Translations under genes and position numbers: made by a program
The notes under the pieces: model-generated
What the model saw: the letters and a program-made list of their open reading frames with translations, nothing else
What the model was told of the DNA's origin: nothing
The model's database searches: none
Shown: in pieces, positions 1-22,712 of the stretch
Layout: every line of letters begins with the position of its first letter
Numbering within the stretch: position 1 is the stretch's first letter
Assembly (NCBI GenBank): GCA_037974665.1
Contig: CM075766.1
Location: 50,352,569 to 50,416,568 of the forward strand
DNA from: Ehretia macrophylla
Taxonomy: Eukaryota > Streptophyta > Magnoliopsida > Boraginales > Ehretiaceae
Direction of reading: 5' to 3'
Length of the DNA stretch: 64,000 nt

Positions 1-3773
<3,773 letters not shown>

Positions 3774-4253
3774 GAATTAAATTTGTACAGTTTTGTTTTT
3801 CTCTCTATATATCTATTTATGTACAGTTCTGTTTTTCTGTTGGTATTTGAGTTGAGTGAAGGTTTTAACTTAAAATGGCGCGTATTATAGGCGAAGAACC
3901 GGCCTAGTTTTGAGGTGTAACCGCTTACCGTATGTCCGAGGTTAATAACATACACGTGTATATGAAGCCATGGGCGGATTTATTTGGGGTCTAACCGATG
4001 TTGTATTTTTCACTAGTCTCAAAAGTTGAATTTATATATTTTTAACTAAAAAATTAATTAGGCCTTCACCGAAAAATATTATACATATATAAATGTTTAA
4101 TTGTATGTTTTTAGCTCTTATTAAGATAAAATTCTGAATCCGCTCTTGATTGAAGCTTCTTGAGTTTGTTCTTTTTTCTTTTTCTTTTATCTGGTTATTT
4201 AGCTTAGTCAAGTCATTACTAAAAGAGAAAAAAAAATATTAATACCACATATA

Positions 4254-4350
4254 GCTAAACCGAGTAGAATCAGAAGGAAATGGGTAGGGGCTCTATTAGC
4301 ACTCTTTTTTCACCGAATTAATGCTAAATCGAGTAGAATCAGAAGGAAAT
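4254..4350. repeat. 28-bp direct repeat, two copies
   Basis: The block beginning GCTAAAYCGAGTAGAATCAG occurs at 4254-4281 and again at 4323-4350 with one substitution, separated by about 40 bp. Seen directly; no mobile-element ends recognised. Confidence 0.7.
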
Positions 4351-7300
4351 TATTCTTTCCTGTGTGCAAAGTTGGAGGTAACAATTAGGCCACTGTTTGT
4401 TTTTCCAATTAATTAGTAATTTAAATGAATAATATATGTGAGACTGCTAATTTCAACACGAAGTAATATCCCTAACAATATATTTGGATATATGTTTTTG
4501 AGAAAAAAGGAAGGAAGAGGAGAGATTCAGGAAGGATTTAATCCATTCACTCGTTTAAATTCAATTTTTTTTTATTATTTTTTTTTATGACGGAGAAAGA
4601 AATTAAGGGATATTGGAGAATCACATTTCTTAAACTAATACTCAATTTGTCAAGAAATTTAATTATAACTCTCTTGTTGGGTTTTATTTCACATATTCAT
4701 TGATACAATAACCTCGTTGACAAGACATATCTACAGAAAATGTTTTACTATATGTTATTTTGGCTTTCAAGATCTTTTTTCCTGTTTAATTTCTATAAGA
4801 TTTCATAGCCATATAGAGAAACAAAAGATGAAGAGAATCATAATATAGAATATATACTTAGGTTTTCGCTACCAAACTCGTTGTGTAGAGGTAATATGGT
4901 CAAAGTGTGTTTTGTCATTGATGGACATAGTATGCCAAAATGATTAATTAATATCAAAGAGTCATTATTCTCAGATTTTATAAACTTTGTAGGCCAAATG
5001 GGTAACAATTTCTACATAATATATAAGTGGACAAGGAAGATTTTTTTTTTCAAATTCTCAAAAATAAAAAGTCATATATCATTTTAACTTAATTTACAAG
5101 AGTTTTACTTAATCACTAGTAGTGTGTCATGGAGAAAAAAATTATTTAATGATTTGTGTTTTAAAGTAGTCTAATTAGCGTACGTATTATCTCCAAAGTT
5201 ATGGATATTGTCTAACACTAGAACATAATTTTAGGCTAATACACTGCCTTTCAATGTTGTCAATTCTTGTAGTTTTGCTTTGCTCTTTGGTTAACTAAAT
5301 TTTCTGTCTTTACATTTGTGATTGTTTTTCAAATTAAACAATTGCACTTGCCTATAGAATATTGCATAAATTCTCCATACTGTTTTAATCATAGTAGACA
5401 TGTAAAGATTACAGCAGATTTGGCTGAGAGCATAAAAAAAGTTATTTTTTTGGGTCAATTGGAAGCTACATTAATTACAGAAAAAAAAAAAATGCTACAC
5501 CAGGAAGTAAAAAGGTAAAGAGTACGATTGAGCTTAACTTGCACAGGAATATTAGGTATCCAATCAATTAGAAGTCGATTCTTCAGAATTTGTTTGGCTA
5601 ACTAATCTGCCACGTTATTGCCTTGCAATTAGTTTGCAATTCAGTTTGACAAGATCTATTTGAACATAAATGTAGATAATGAGATACTTGTACATGGCAT
5701 TTTTCTTAGGCAATTACATGGAGTAATTATGTGTTTCATGTGAATAAGAACTCCATGTGTAGATCTTATCATTGAAATAAGAAACGAGACCTGGAAAATC
5801 ACGAAGATGAGAGAAATTCTTCAATTAGATCGTCTGACCATTTAAACAGGTGGTTCTCATTACATGTAGAATCCATTCATCCGATCTAATAGAAGAATAA
5901 CTTAAAATGATTAAGATTGCACTGGGGGCAGTCCAACAGGTACAGCATGATATTTGGCAACTACGCACAAATATATCCCGAAGCAGACCAAACATCATAG
6001 ACCTGTGGTTGATTTTGCAAACACGTTATGCATCCATGAATTTAATGGGATGGTGATGTTTAGCGACCTTACTGCTAAGCTTTAATTAGACTTGCCTACT
6101 TTACTTGACTCCTTGCTGCATTAATATGACTAGCTCTGCCAACTCCCCAGTAAGGACGTTCAAATTGGAGAGAGAGGGAGATGCATGTGTTATTCAATAA
6201 AATAATACTATCTGGATTAAACAACTGCACGTATTTTTAAAATGACAAAGGTTACAATATTAAATGGAAAATCAATGACACGTGATAGTATCTTGATAGT
6301 TGCCGTAAAAAATAAGACTATATAGTTCTGTAACTACGAGCATTCTTATAAAAGGTGTTGGGCCTCTAAAGAACTCTTTATCTTTTTTCTGATAGTATCT
6401 TTTTCAATGAAAAATTTCAGAGCTTTTTTTGGCAGAGTTCGTCAGCAATTTCATGATGTTAATCTGGTTATGAAGAAGACCAGCACTATAAAAAGCAAGT
6501 TGGTACCATGGCACGAATGCAAAGCTTGTAATGAAATTAATATCTCGTGTAATGCGTGTTGTGTTATTAACTAATAATACCAAACTCACAAGCAAGTTTA
6601 ATGCCAAGAACCTATAACTTATTTTCTTGCATTTCAAATTCTAAAATAATTAGCTCGAGTTATTAGTTAAATCCATGACACATGCTTATAAATCGCTTTT
6701 TTATCATATCATTCACCGGTATTGATCATTACTACTACGCACTTTATGTTTATCTCATTGTTAAGTAGTTTTGAGGATTGTATGCTCCAAATCAATTGCT
6801 TAATAATGATATAATTAAATGATAGGCGTCTAACTCACAATATAGAGAACGGAAATTATTCCTTTTTGACTACTACTAACACTACTCGAACGTTTTATCT
6901 TTTCCTCTTTCTACTATTTCAATTAGTCAATTTTTAATAATGTCGCAGGTTACATGTGACTTGTGAGTGACATGAAAAAGACTTAAAAACTGGGGAAATA
7001 GCATAAAGTCAGATATGGAATTATTGAATGAAAATGAAGTAAGTTGGTGATTTATCATAGGGAAGTTGGACCCTGGGGACCCAATGAGAGAGAGATGTTA
7101 GGAATCTTGGTAAATTTTTATTTCGGATCGTACATAAATAAGTAAATATATACATGATATATATTTGACATGATTTGATTCTCAATAAAAAATTATCTAT
7201 GCTTCCCGAGTTTTTCTTTCTCTTACTCAAAGGATTACAACATAGCTTTTAAAGGAAAAATCATAAAATTCTCTTAGACTCACCCCCTAACTCTTTGATG

Positions 7301-8417
7301 TGTGACAATTGAACATAAACTAAAAAGTCAATTTATAAGAGACTATAGCATTCGTATATTCCTATCTTCAATAGTATTTACTCACACTAAATTTTTACTT
7401 GTTTACGGTACTTGATTGAGTTTGAAATTCGAGCTAAAATCCACAATAGTTTGCTCAAATTCAGAGGACAATTTCACTTATAGCTATTGATTTACAATAT
7501 GGAAACTATGATATTCTTTTCTTTCTGGATAGTAAAACAAGTTGCTTAATTCTTTGTTTCTTTGTTTCTGTGTTTGAATCTCTTGCATGCTTATTAACTG
7601 ATGATCTTAATCAAACAATGAATTTCCATATAACATAAGTCGACGACTGTTGATGTCTGGACAATGATTTAACTCATAATTCGCATTTCATAATATTAAT
7701 AGAGCAGAATTGTGGATCAAATTCAGCCCAAGTTTAATGTTGGCATTACAACATTTGGGCTTCGAGTCTTTCCGAACACATAGGCCCAGTAGCTTTCCAG
7801 CAGTCGAGTGAGCCAACCTTTTATTATATCTTATTTTCTTTCATTTTCTTCTGTTTTCTTTCCCGGGCAACCATTTTTTTTGCTAAGGGCTTTTAGCGAA
7901 CTAGAGTGTGAATGATCAACGATTTTTTTTTAAATCAACTACTTTTGTGTGTGTGTGTGTGTTTTTTTTTTAACTACTTTTGTGTTAAATCAAGTCACAA
8001 TTTGACCCAAAATTTAAAATGGTGTTTTGATTATAAGTTGTGTTTTGAAAAGAAAAAATACTTTGAAGAATTAACTTCAATTTACACAATCTAATTCATA
8101 GTTCTACCTTTAATTAATATCACTAAGAGAAAAGTAAAGCAACATCTCATAAAATCTAGGACTATTTCACGCAACATTAATTTGCAATGAAAATCGGTTG
8201 CCATCAAATATAGTTAATTAAAAAATTGTATTTACTTCAAAACTTTAGTATTTTCTTGCAAGTTTATACAATTTTGGCCTATTGGGAACTTTTATTATTG
8301 TGAATTTTTCTCAAAAGAAGGAAAAGAAAAAGGAAAAGAAAAGTTTATTATAATTACCAAATCTTCCCTAGATTTTATCTTTATTACCAATTTGTCCAGA
8401 CTAAGGGAGACAACTAT

Positions 8418-8533
8418 AGAGAGAGAGAGAGAGAGAGAGAATATTTGATTGTAACGGCTAGTTACAGACAGGTCAGGTGTTTAAAAATCACACTCTACCC
8501 CTTTACCTTTGTCTCCTCCTCCAAAGCAACGCG

Positions 8534-8574
<41 letters not shown>

Positions 8575-8660
8575 GTAGAACCTTTCCTCTCGACGCTCCA
8601 CACCTACCTACCCTCAACGTCCTCCTCCCTCCTCACACCCTCACACACACACACACACAC
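8418..8660. repeat. Cluster of dinucleotide microsatellites in the 5' leader region
   Basis: (GA)n at 8418-8440, (TC)n running into (AC)n at 8533-8575, and (CA)n at 8642-8660, immediately before the ATG at 8677. CT-rich leaders are common in plant 5'UTRs. These repeats are probably transcribed and length-polymorphic. Confidence 0.85.
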
Positions 8661-8676
8661 TGCATATACACAGAAA

Positions 8677-11600
8677 ATGGCAGAGGAAGAGCAAACAATC
8701 ATCAACATGGACGTAGATACTAATGAAGGAGGAGGAGAAGAAGAAGAGGAATTTTATGAGAACATCGAAGCCCCAAAGTTCGTTGACTTCACCACCCCAG
8801 ACCACTACCACCCCGACGACCGCTATTGGTTCTGCTTGCGTGTAGGTATGTCACTGTATGCTTTCTTTCTTGCTACTTTTCTTTCCATATAAATCCGCTA
8901 ATGCTACATTATATTTTCACAGGATATATTTTCACGACTCAAACTAGTAAACTAGTGACCATAGGGCACGACAATTTTACCGTTTTACCAGGGGCTCCCC
9001 TTATTTATTTGTTACTGCATATTTTCCAAGGGTATGCTTAGTCCAATGTTTCCCTGTCATTCCAATTGTTCAATTCTTTCAATTTTCCCGTTTCAGGATG
9101 TGACCAAAAGCATGAGGAAGAACTAGATTCTGAGGCAATTTACAAGAATTTCGTTCTTCGGGTTAGTCCTTATAGATAATTTCTTCTTTCATATGCACAT
9201 AACGGAAAGTTTCATGCGCGGGGCTTTCCTTTTTACTTTATATTCTTGACACCACTAAGTTTAAACAGGTGATGGCAGCTAGAAGTCCTAATGTAAGACT
9301 TCAAAAGGCTCTAAATAGAACTGCTTCAAGGTATGCGTATGTCCTCACAGCACTTGATTAATCAATTTTTTACACTTCACTTGGATTAATTTAGTATACA
9401 GAATTTCTTTTAGTTTGACATAATTTTGTTTTTTCCAGTAAATATATGAAATGCCCCGGTTCAGCCCCACCAAAATCTTCCAAGCCTAGACTATCAAGAT
9501 TAGCTGTTATTTCATCAATTTCTGGGAAGTTGGTTGACAATAGAGGAAAAATTAGACCTCTGCCAAAGCTTACTACTTCTACACCTAAGGCAAAGACAAA
9601 GCAAGTTGCTGCTAAGTATCTCACAACTCCAAGGAACAAGAAGTGTCTTCCGAATCCAAACTCTTTTCGAAGTGTTCAGAATCCAAAACCAACAACTCTT
9701 GCAGTTCCTAAGAATCGAATAGTTGCGAAAGCTTTGGTTTTTCATTCACCAAAGAAAGGCATTGCAGTAAAGACCTCGGTGGAACTGCGTACGCCTTTAT
9801 CAAAGTTATGTGAGGGAATGAAGAGGCTTGAGTTAACAAGCCAAAGGAAACGGGTATTGGGTACTTGTCACAAGCCATCAAAGGACCCTGGACTTGGTTC
9901 TAACAAGTCATTGCCTGTGAATTCTTCAAGAAAACAGAGGGTCACCTTTAAGGATCAAAGCAGTGAGAAAAACCGATTACAGTCTCAAACTCGTAGTGCC
10001 AGGGAAGCCGAATCATCGAGATCTATGAAGAGTAAGATGACAGGGAACTTAACAAAGCAATGCCACTCCAAGGAGATCACTGCAAATGGCTCCTCTACTG
10101 CTATGAACACTGGTTCAAAATTAAGAGAGGATAATGAAGAGCATCCTAGTGCCAAGAAAATTTTAGGGCAATGCAGCTCTATAGATCAACAATTAGAAGA
10201 AGTTGAAGGGAATGATGTCCGAAGAGCTGAAGTTCCCAACAAAAAGGAGGATGATTGTGGTGAAGGAGATGCACAAGATAATGCAAAAGCAGATTTAGAG
10301 AGTCCAGTAAACTGTGAGGATCAGTCAGCTGAGAATCAGGCTTTAGAAAGAGCAGGACATGAAAGCCAAGTAATGGATAGTGATGACAAGGAGAACGCTT
10401 CAGCGTTTGATGAGAATAGGTCTGTCAGAGTTAATCTTGCATGTTATGTTCCTTCAAGAATGTTGTTTATCTTCTAATGGAGACTCATTTTTGCCAAATT
10501 GTTTACAGAGGTCTTAATCATAATATCAGTGAGATTAGAAAGAAAGATATGCAGCAGGAGGCTGGAAACACCAAAAAGGTATATACTTTTTACCTTTGGT
10601 ATAGGAGTTGATTTGATGCCCTTCTATCTTCCCCAGTGACTAGTAGAGTTGTATTCTAATGGAGAGATTATGTAGGCTGCCCAAGCATTGGAGAAGAGTT
10701 TGAAAGAGGGTACTCTTGGGATGAAGTTTAGGAAACCAAAGCCTACAAACCCAAAACCTTTCAGGTTCAGAACTGATGTAAGTAATTTTCTACTCCATTT
10801 AGTGCCCAAGCAACAATATAATTCTTTGAGGTTTCAATAAAATTTTCTGGTGTTCAGGAAAGGGGAATCCTTAAGGAAGCTAACCTGGAGAAAAAGGTCC
10901 ATCTTCTAGCTCGTACGAAAGATTGTGCCAAAGCTTCAAGATTCGTAGATGGAAACCCACATAGAAAGCATGACAAAAACATCCATGTAATGTCTTTTCT
11001 TCAATGACTTTCACCTGAGAACATTTTCTTCTGTTTAGGAGTATTGGGCAGAATTTCATCTAACATATATTTTCAATGTCAGGGAAAGGAGAAGCCTTCT
11101 GAACTTCAAGATAAATGCAATGATGAGATGCCTGAGAACAGTCAAAGAGAGTCACAGAGAACAATTCTTAGTGATTTAACAGTAAGTTGTGATCTCAAAG
11201 CATTGAAAGTTTGAAGAAAAAAATTTCTGGAAATATTTACCACTTTCTATGGTTTCCAGAAAGGTAGTAGGATGAACATAGACACTCCAGAAGGGCAAGA
11301 AGCATCGGAATCTGCCAAGATTGCCTCACCACTTAACAGGAATTGCAGTCGACATATGGAAACTTGTTCAAGGAAGATGAGATCCCCTCTGAAGACAGAT
11401 CTAGTTCAGCCTCAAAGGTGAGTTAACATGTGAAGTAAAACGTATCTCATTGATGAACAATAGTTTTAAGGACTATCCTGTGTTGGCCTTGCTTTTTTCC
11501 AGGCTTGCTTCATCAAGGAAAGGAGAAACTTCTTGCTTGACACCTGGTCAAAAACTAAGTGTGATAAAGGAAACTTCACCATTAGTTTCAAAATCCAAAA

Positions 11601-11755
11601 GAAAAGGAGAGAGAGATGAGAATACAGCCTCTACTACATATGGCAGTGCTACAGGTTCAGAGCCTTCTCGAAGAAGGCGGCCAGTAACTATTCCAAAGGA
11701 GCCAAACTTTCATAGCTCCCACAGACCAAAGAGTTGCACAAAGCAAATAGCATAA
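8677..11755 (+). CDS. Plant-specific 'microtubule-associated futsch-like' protein
   Basis: Ten exons: 8677-8845, 9097-9161, 9269-9330, 9439-10419, 10509-10578, 10676-10777, 10858-10986, 11083-11181, 11260-11417, 11503-11755; all phases agree, giving 695 residues. Acidic N-terminus (poly-Glu, residues about 16-25), then a compact domain including DDRYWFCLRVG and MAARSPNVRLQKAL (about residues 48-96). The rest is a long Lys/Ser-rich, low-order region. A segment NPKPFRFRTDERGILKEA (encoded by exons 6-7) resembles the basic FRxRTDERG motif of TPX2-type microtubule proteins. The C-terminus is basic (PSRRRRPVTIPKEPNFHSS). I believe it matches Arabidopsis proteins labelled futsch-like (At5g62550 type), but that is from memory and the function is unproven. 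Microtubule or chromosome association is inferred from basicity and the TPX2-like motif only. Confidence 0.82.
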
Positions 11756-12421
11756 GCAACAGTCACCATAACCTTCCAGTTGGGTGTATATTGTATTGTT
11801 TTTGTCAAATTATTCAGTGAATGACATTTGCTCATTGCAATTTGTTGAAGCAACAGCCTTTTCTCCTCTTGCCATCTTCCTGCATGGTTTCCTTGTCATA
11901 ACAAGTTGTATTCAATGGTTTCCATTTGTTGGTAATAATAGAATGATTTTTACAAGTAGCTGCTTCCTTGGCAATGCTGGAATGATTCTCTGCCCACCCA
12001 TGGTAGTATTACTGGGGGAAATTTTCACCGTAGCTATGAATATATCATGCATCAGGGGTCTCTAGTCTATATAGTCCACCCAAAGGCAAGATGATTTCCA
12101 CGTAGCAAACATCAAGTAGCCCACATTCAATTTTGTTACAACAAAGCAGAATTTGAGTTTGGGAATACATGAGTTCAACACACTCAACATACAGCAACAG
12201 CTTACTCCTGAGAAATTACATCAGCTTACTCCTGAGAAATTACATTGAATCCACTTTGTCAAGGGGAGCAATTTGCATAATTGGGAAACAGCCTTTTGCT
12301 TGCACAAAGAAAAGAGGGTAAAGAAAAAAGACAAAAGAGCATTTTTCAAATGGTTACAATCGGAGCCAGGACCCCAGGTTGCCACATAAATTCTCTGGCA
12401 GGTGGTGGCAAATAAGTCTGT
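11756..12421. other. Convergent 3' intergenic region
   Basis: Contains the 3'UTRs of the futsch-like gene (plus) and the proline iminopeptidase gene (minus). A 24-bp unit (CAGCTTACTCCTGAGAAATT followed by ACAT) is perfectly duplicated in tandem at 12198-12245. Nothing else recognised. Confidence 0.6.
12198..12245. repeat. Perfect 2 x 24-bp tandem repeat
   Basis: Two identical 24-bp units lie end to end at 12198-12221 and 12222-12245, between two converging genes. Confidence 0.9.
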
Positions 12422-18789
<6,368 letters not shown>

Positions 18790-19519
18790 TTTAACGCTGA
18801 TGTATCAGTGAATTTTGATTATTATGCTTTTAAAATTTGTATTATTGTACTCATTTAACTTTGTGGTGCTTTATTGATATTGAGGAGGCTTTTTTATTTT
18901 TTTTTTTCAGTCAAGTTTTCTCTTTATTTCATTGTGCGTACAAAGATTTTAGAAAAGTTAAATTAATAATTTGAATTACAATGTAGTCTCTAATAGTAAT
19001 TACGATAATAATGATTCTATACTTGTACAAATATTTTTCAAATATTAAAATTCATGTAAATATGAAATTGTAAACTTATGATAACGAATTTTTAGATAAA
19101 TAAATAAATGAAACACATAGTTGTCCTATGCAAGAAAAGGTATAATTTTTAAGGTACCACCAATGAGTATTTTACCTTAACCATTTTTGTTCATCTATGT
19201 CATAGCTTATATCATATAATACGATGAGTGGACAAATTTTATTCATCTGTGTCATAGCTTACATCATATAATACAATGAGTAGTTTCTCTTTGTAAAAAC
19301 TTATTGTGAATTGCTAATTTACTTGAAAACTTTGAAAAAAGAGTGATTACAATCTAAGATTCAGCATCAAACTTTTGTCTTTTCACCAGCTACTTCTAGA
19401 TTCTTAGGACTTTTTTTTATATATATATTAATTGAAAGGGAAGCCTAAGCTAATTTTACATCAATTTTAACAGATATTATATACTCTGAAAATCCATCTT
19501 AAAACTCTCTAGCATATCA
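18790..19519. other. Intergenic region between proline iminopeptidase promoter and receptor kinase 3' end
   Basis: AT-rich. Holds the start-proximal promoter of the proline iminopeptidase gene and the 3'UTR of the receptor kinase. Contains one imperfect ~40-bp direct repeat (19190-19281). No gene seen. Confidence 0.6.
19190..19281. repeat. Imperfect ~40-bp direct repeat, 52-bp period
   Basis: The block TTCATCTATGTCATAGCTTA... at 19190-19229 recurs at 19242-19281 with three substitutions. Confidence 0.8.
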
Positions 19520-22500
19520 TTAGACCAAATGGTCAGTGGCAATTATGCTGTTGAGTTTGCAAGGCTCAGCCTCTTCCAACATCTGCACAACCATTCTCAT
19601 GGAGGGTCTTAATACTGGGACTCTTGTTGTGCAGTGAAGTGCTATCCTCAACACCTTGACAGCATCTTCTTTCATAGCCTCAGAAATGCTCGAGTCAATC
19701 AAGTCTATCATCCTGCTGTCAGTTCTCATACTGATGCATACCCATTGCACTATATCTTTGTTCTCCCCGAACTCTGGCTCCACGGGCCTCTTTCCGGTGA
19801 CTAATTCCATTAGAACCACCCCGAAACTGTATACATCGCTCTTTTCGTTCACTTTGCAGCTGTATGCATACTCTGCAATGGAATAACAAGAAAACGAAAG
19901 TTTGATCAGTGTGACGCATACAGAACGGAAATGAATAACAAATTAAAGCAAATTTGGAGAGCAAAATGTTCAATGCATAGAAGTGTTAGGTGTGGTAATG
20001 AAATTCTATACCTTGCAAAATTTCAGCAATGTTTGCAGCAAAATGCCTAATTTGCATTTGAAATAAAGGAGATTTAAATGAAGAGACTAGCATAAGAGTT
20101 CCGGTAAAGCCATATTCAAAATGAAACTTACCGGGCGCAATGTAGCCGTATGTTCCTGCTATAATCTGTGTAGAGTCCCTAACACCATTAGCCTGCAATA
20201 TTTTGGCTAGTCCAAAGTCTGCAATTCTTGGCTTCATATTCTCATCCAGTAAAATGTTGCTAGACTTCACATCACGGTGTATTATCGGTCTATCACATCC
20301 GTGATGGAGGTATTCCAGACCCCTAGCAGCCCCCACTGCGATCTCATATCTGATCATCCAATCCATCTTAATTTTCTCACTGGAGTGCAATTTGTCCCAC
20401 AAGCTTCCATTAGCCAAGTATTCATAAACCAGCAGATTTGAGTCCTCGCTTGTTATGCTACAGTATAACTTGACCACATTCACATGCCTCACTGAGCTAA
20501 GTGTGACCACCTCTGCATCAAACTCCGCCAACCAGCCCTTTCTCTTTGCGAGCAACGCTGAGCTGCCCCGGCAAGTCCTCCTGTCGCCAAAATCCAACTT
20601 CCTAATGTGTTTCACAGCTAATTGTTTTCCATTATCTAGGACTAATTTGTACACATCTCCAAAGCCACCTTGCCCGATTAAGTTCTCATGTTTGAGAGCC
20701 TGCAGTACTTGCTCTTCACTAAAATGCAATACATGAAAGTGTTTCATGTCCCAAGAGTCGAATCTCTTCACTGAAGTATCCTGATTATTGAACGTGAATT
20801 TCAAATACATGAAACATGCAAGAGAGACTAACAAAACCACTGCACCAGCTGTGAAGCAAATTATAATGGTTTTATGCCCTTTAGACTTGCTAGAATCTCT
20901 AGAACAAGGCCTGACTTGTACACTATTCTGGCTGCAAAGGCCTGGATTACCACCAAAACTGTCCTTATATGCACGTATTGATAAAGAATCCGGTATGCGG
21001 CCAACCAAGTTGTTGTTTGACAAATCGAGAACGCTTAGTCTTAATGATGAAAGACTCCCTGGAATGTCACCTGAAAGTTTGTTGTTGGATAGGTTTAGGG
21101 AGTTCAAGCTTGGTAAAGAACAGAGACTCGCTGGTATTTCCCCAGATAATGAATTTCTTGCCAGATTAATATCATCAAGAGAAACACATGAGCCTAATGA
21201 TTCTGGTATGGCACCAGAGAATAGGTTACAATCTAGATACAAAGTACCCAGTTTCTTCAATTTTCCAACTGTGCCTGGAAGATTGCCAGAGAACTGATTT
21301 GAGCTCAGGTTGATTGCCACCAATGAAGCAGCATCTGAGATTCTCTCAGGTAATATACCTGAGAACTGATTATTAGCCAGGTACAACTGAGCTAAAGACT
21401 TTGCTTCACCAATATTCGGTGCCACGGGGCCTTCAAAGTTGTTTGAAGTGAGATCTAGGATAATTAAGTTAGGTAAACTCCAAATTCCCCTTGGAACTGT
21501 ACCTGAAAGTGAATTGTCGTTTACCCTCAGACGAATCAACGGCATACAATTAACATAATTTGCAGGTAGACCACCAGTGAAGTTGTTCTGCAGCATTAAC
21601 AGGTGAGTCAGTTGGCCTTTCTTGCACATATCAGGTGGTATAGGACCAGTGAAGAAATTCTCAGTAACATCGATATATTGGAAGTCTGCCCACGATCCAA
21701 TCTTTTCGGGTAGATGACCTGTGAACCTGTTGGTGTAAAGTGAAAGTTCCTGCAGGAACTTGAACTCTCCAAATTCTTCTGGAATTTCACCTGAAAATTG
21801 GTTTTCGAAGAGTTGCAAGGATTCAAGTTGGGTTAAGGATTTGAGCTCCGAGATACCACCTTCAAGGTTGTTGGTTGAACAATCAAATTTGGCGAGACTA
21901 GTGAGATTCCCAAACCCCTCTGGCAACTCGCCTGTGAGTGAATTCTCGTACAGTTCGAGCTGACGAAGCTTGGTAAGTTTGGTGATCCCATCTGGAATTT
22001 TTCCGAATAAGCCATTGTATGAAAGCTCAAGATTCTCAAGCAGTGTGAGATTTCCAATATTTTCTGGAATTTGGCCTTCAATGGTACAATTTGAAAGATA
22101 AAGCCAATATAACTTGTCAAGCTTTAATATTTCCAAAGGAAATGGACTTGCATCGAAAATGTTGTCCCCTAAGCCTAAAAACGTTAGACTAGTAAGATTT
22201 TCGAGCGATTTCCAGGGAAATGAACCAGAAAATCCGCTGGTACTCAAATTCAAGAACTGCAATTTGATCAGGGAAGACAAGTCTGGTACTTCTCCAGAAA
22301 ACGAATTCCCCCCCAAACCCAAGTATTTCAAGCTGGAACAATTTGAAATGTTTTTACTGATACTACCATATAAGAAATTTGATTCAAGTGAGAGCTTTTC
22401 AAGTGATTCAAGAGAGCATAGAGAATCAAATGAAACAGTTCCAGACAACTTTTGTTCAGCAAGATTGATTTCTAGTACCTTTTGATTGTTGTCACAGACT

Positions 22501-22712
22501 ATTCCAGTGAAGTTGCATACAGTGTTCGATGGTGTCCATGAATCAAAAACAAGTGAACTTGATTTCTGCAGAGTGGATTTGAATTGCATAAGGACTTGAA
22601 GCTCATCGGACCGCGACGGAAAAACCAGGGAGAAGAAGCAGAGGAGACCGAGCAGCCCTGGAAAAGGCTGCTTCCGGGAAATGGATGTCATCGGCATGTG
22701 GCCTAACGGCAA
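19520..22712 (-). CDS. LRR receptor-like kinase, subfamily XI, RLK7/HAIKU2 type
   Basis: Two exons, 22712-20132 and 19872-19520, split by an intron inside the codon for Glu of GTYGYIAPEY, the position typical of subfamily XI; total 977 residues. Signal peptide about 1-35, LRRNT cap with the Cys pair CNFTGIVC, about 20 extracellular LRRs (SGEIPxxL type), second Cys pair around GLCSQ, transmembrane helix 615-637. Kinase domain from ~676: Gly loop GQGGFGDVY (680-688), Lys701 in LAVKHIR, HRDVKSSN (Asp814), DFG (Asp832), activation-segment GTYGYIAPEY. All catalytic residues are present, so an active kinase is expected at the plasma membrane. Arabidopsis relatives are RLK7 (PIP1 peptide receptor) and IKU2 (seed size); sequence alone does not choose between them. 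Alternative starts at Met6 and Met8 would also leave a signal peptide. Confidence 0.93.

Larger units (their letters stand above)
3774..8676. other. Divergent intergenic region with no recognisable gene
   Basis: AT-rich spacer between the squalene epoxidase start (minus) and the next gene (plus); it must contain both promoters. It holds a 28-bp direct repeat (4254-4281 and 4323-4350, one mismatch) and simple repeats near its right end. Short open frames show no family features. Confidence 0.6.

Noticed and set aside
20788-21297. 169-codon open frame on the plus strand
   Set aside because: Antisense shadow of the LRR-coding exon; LRR repeats often leave long antisense frames.
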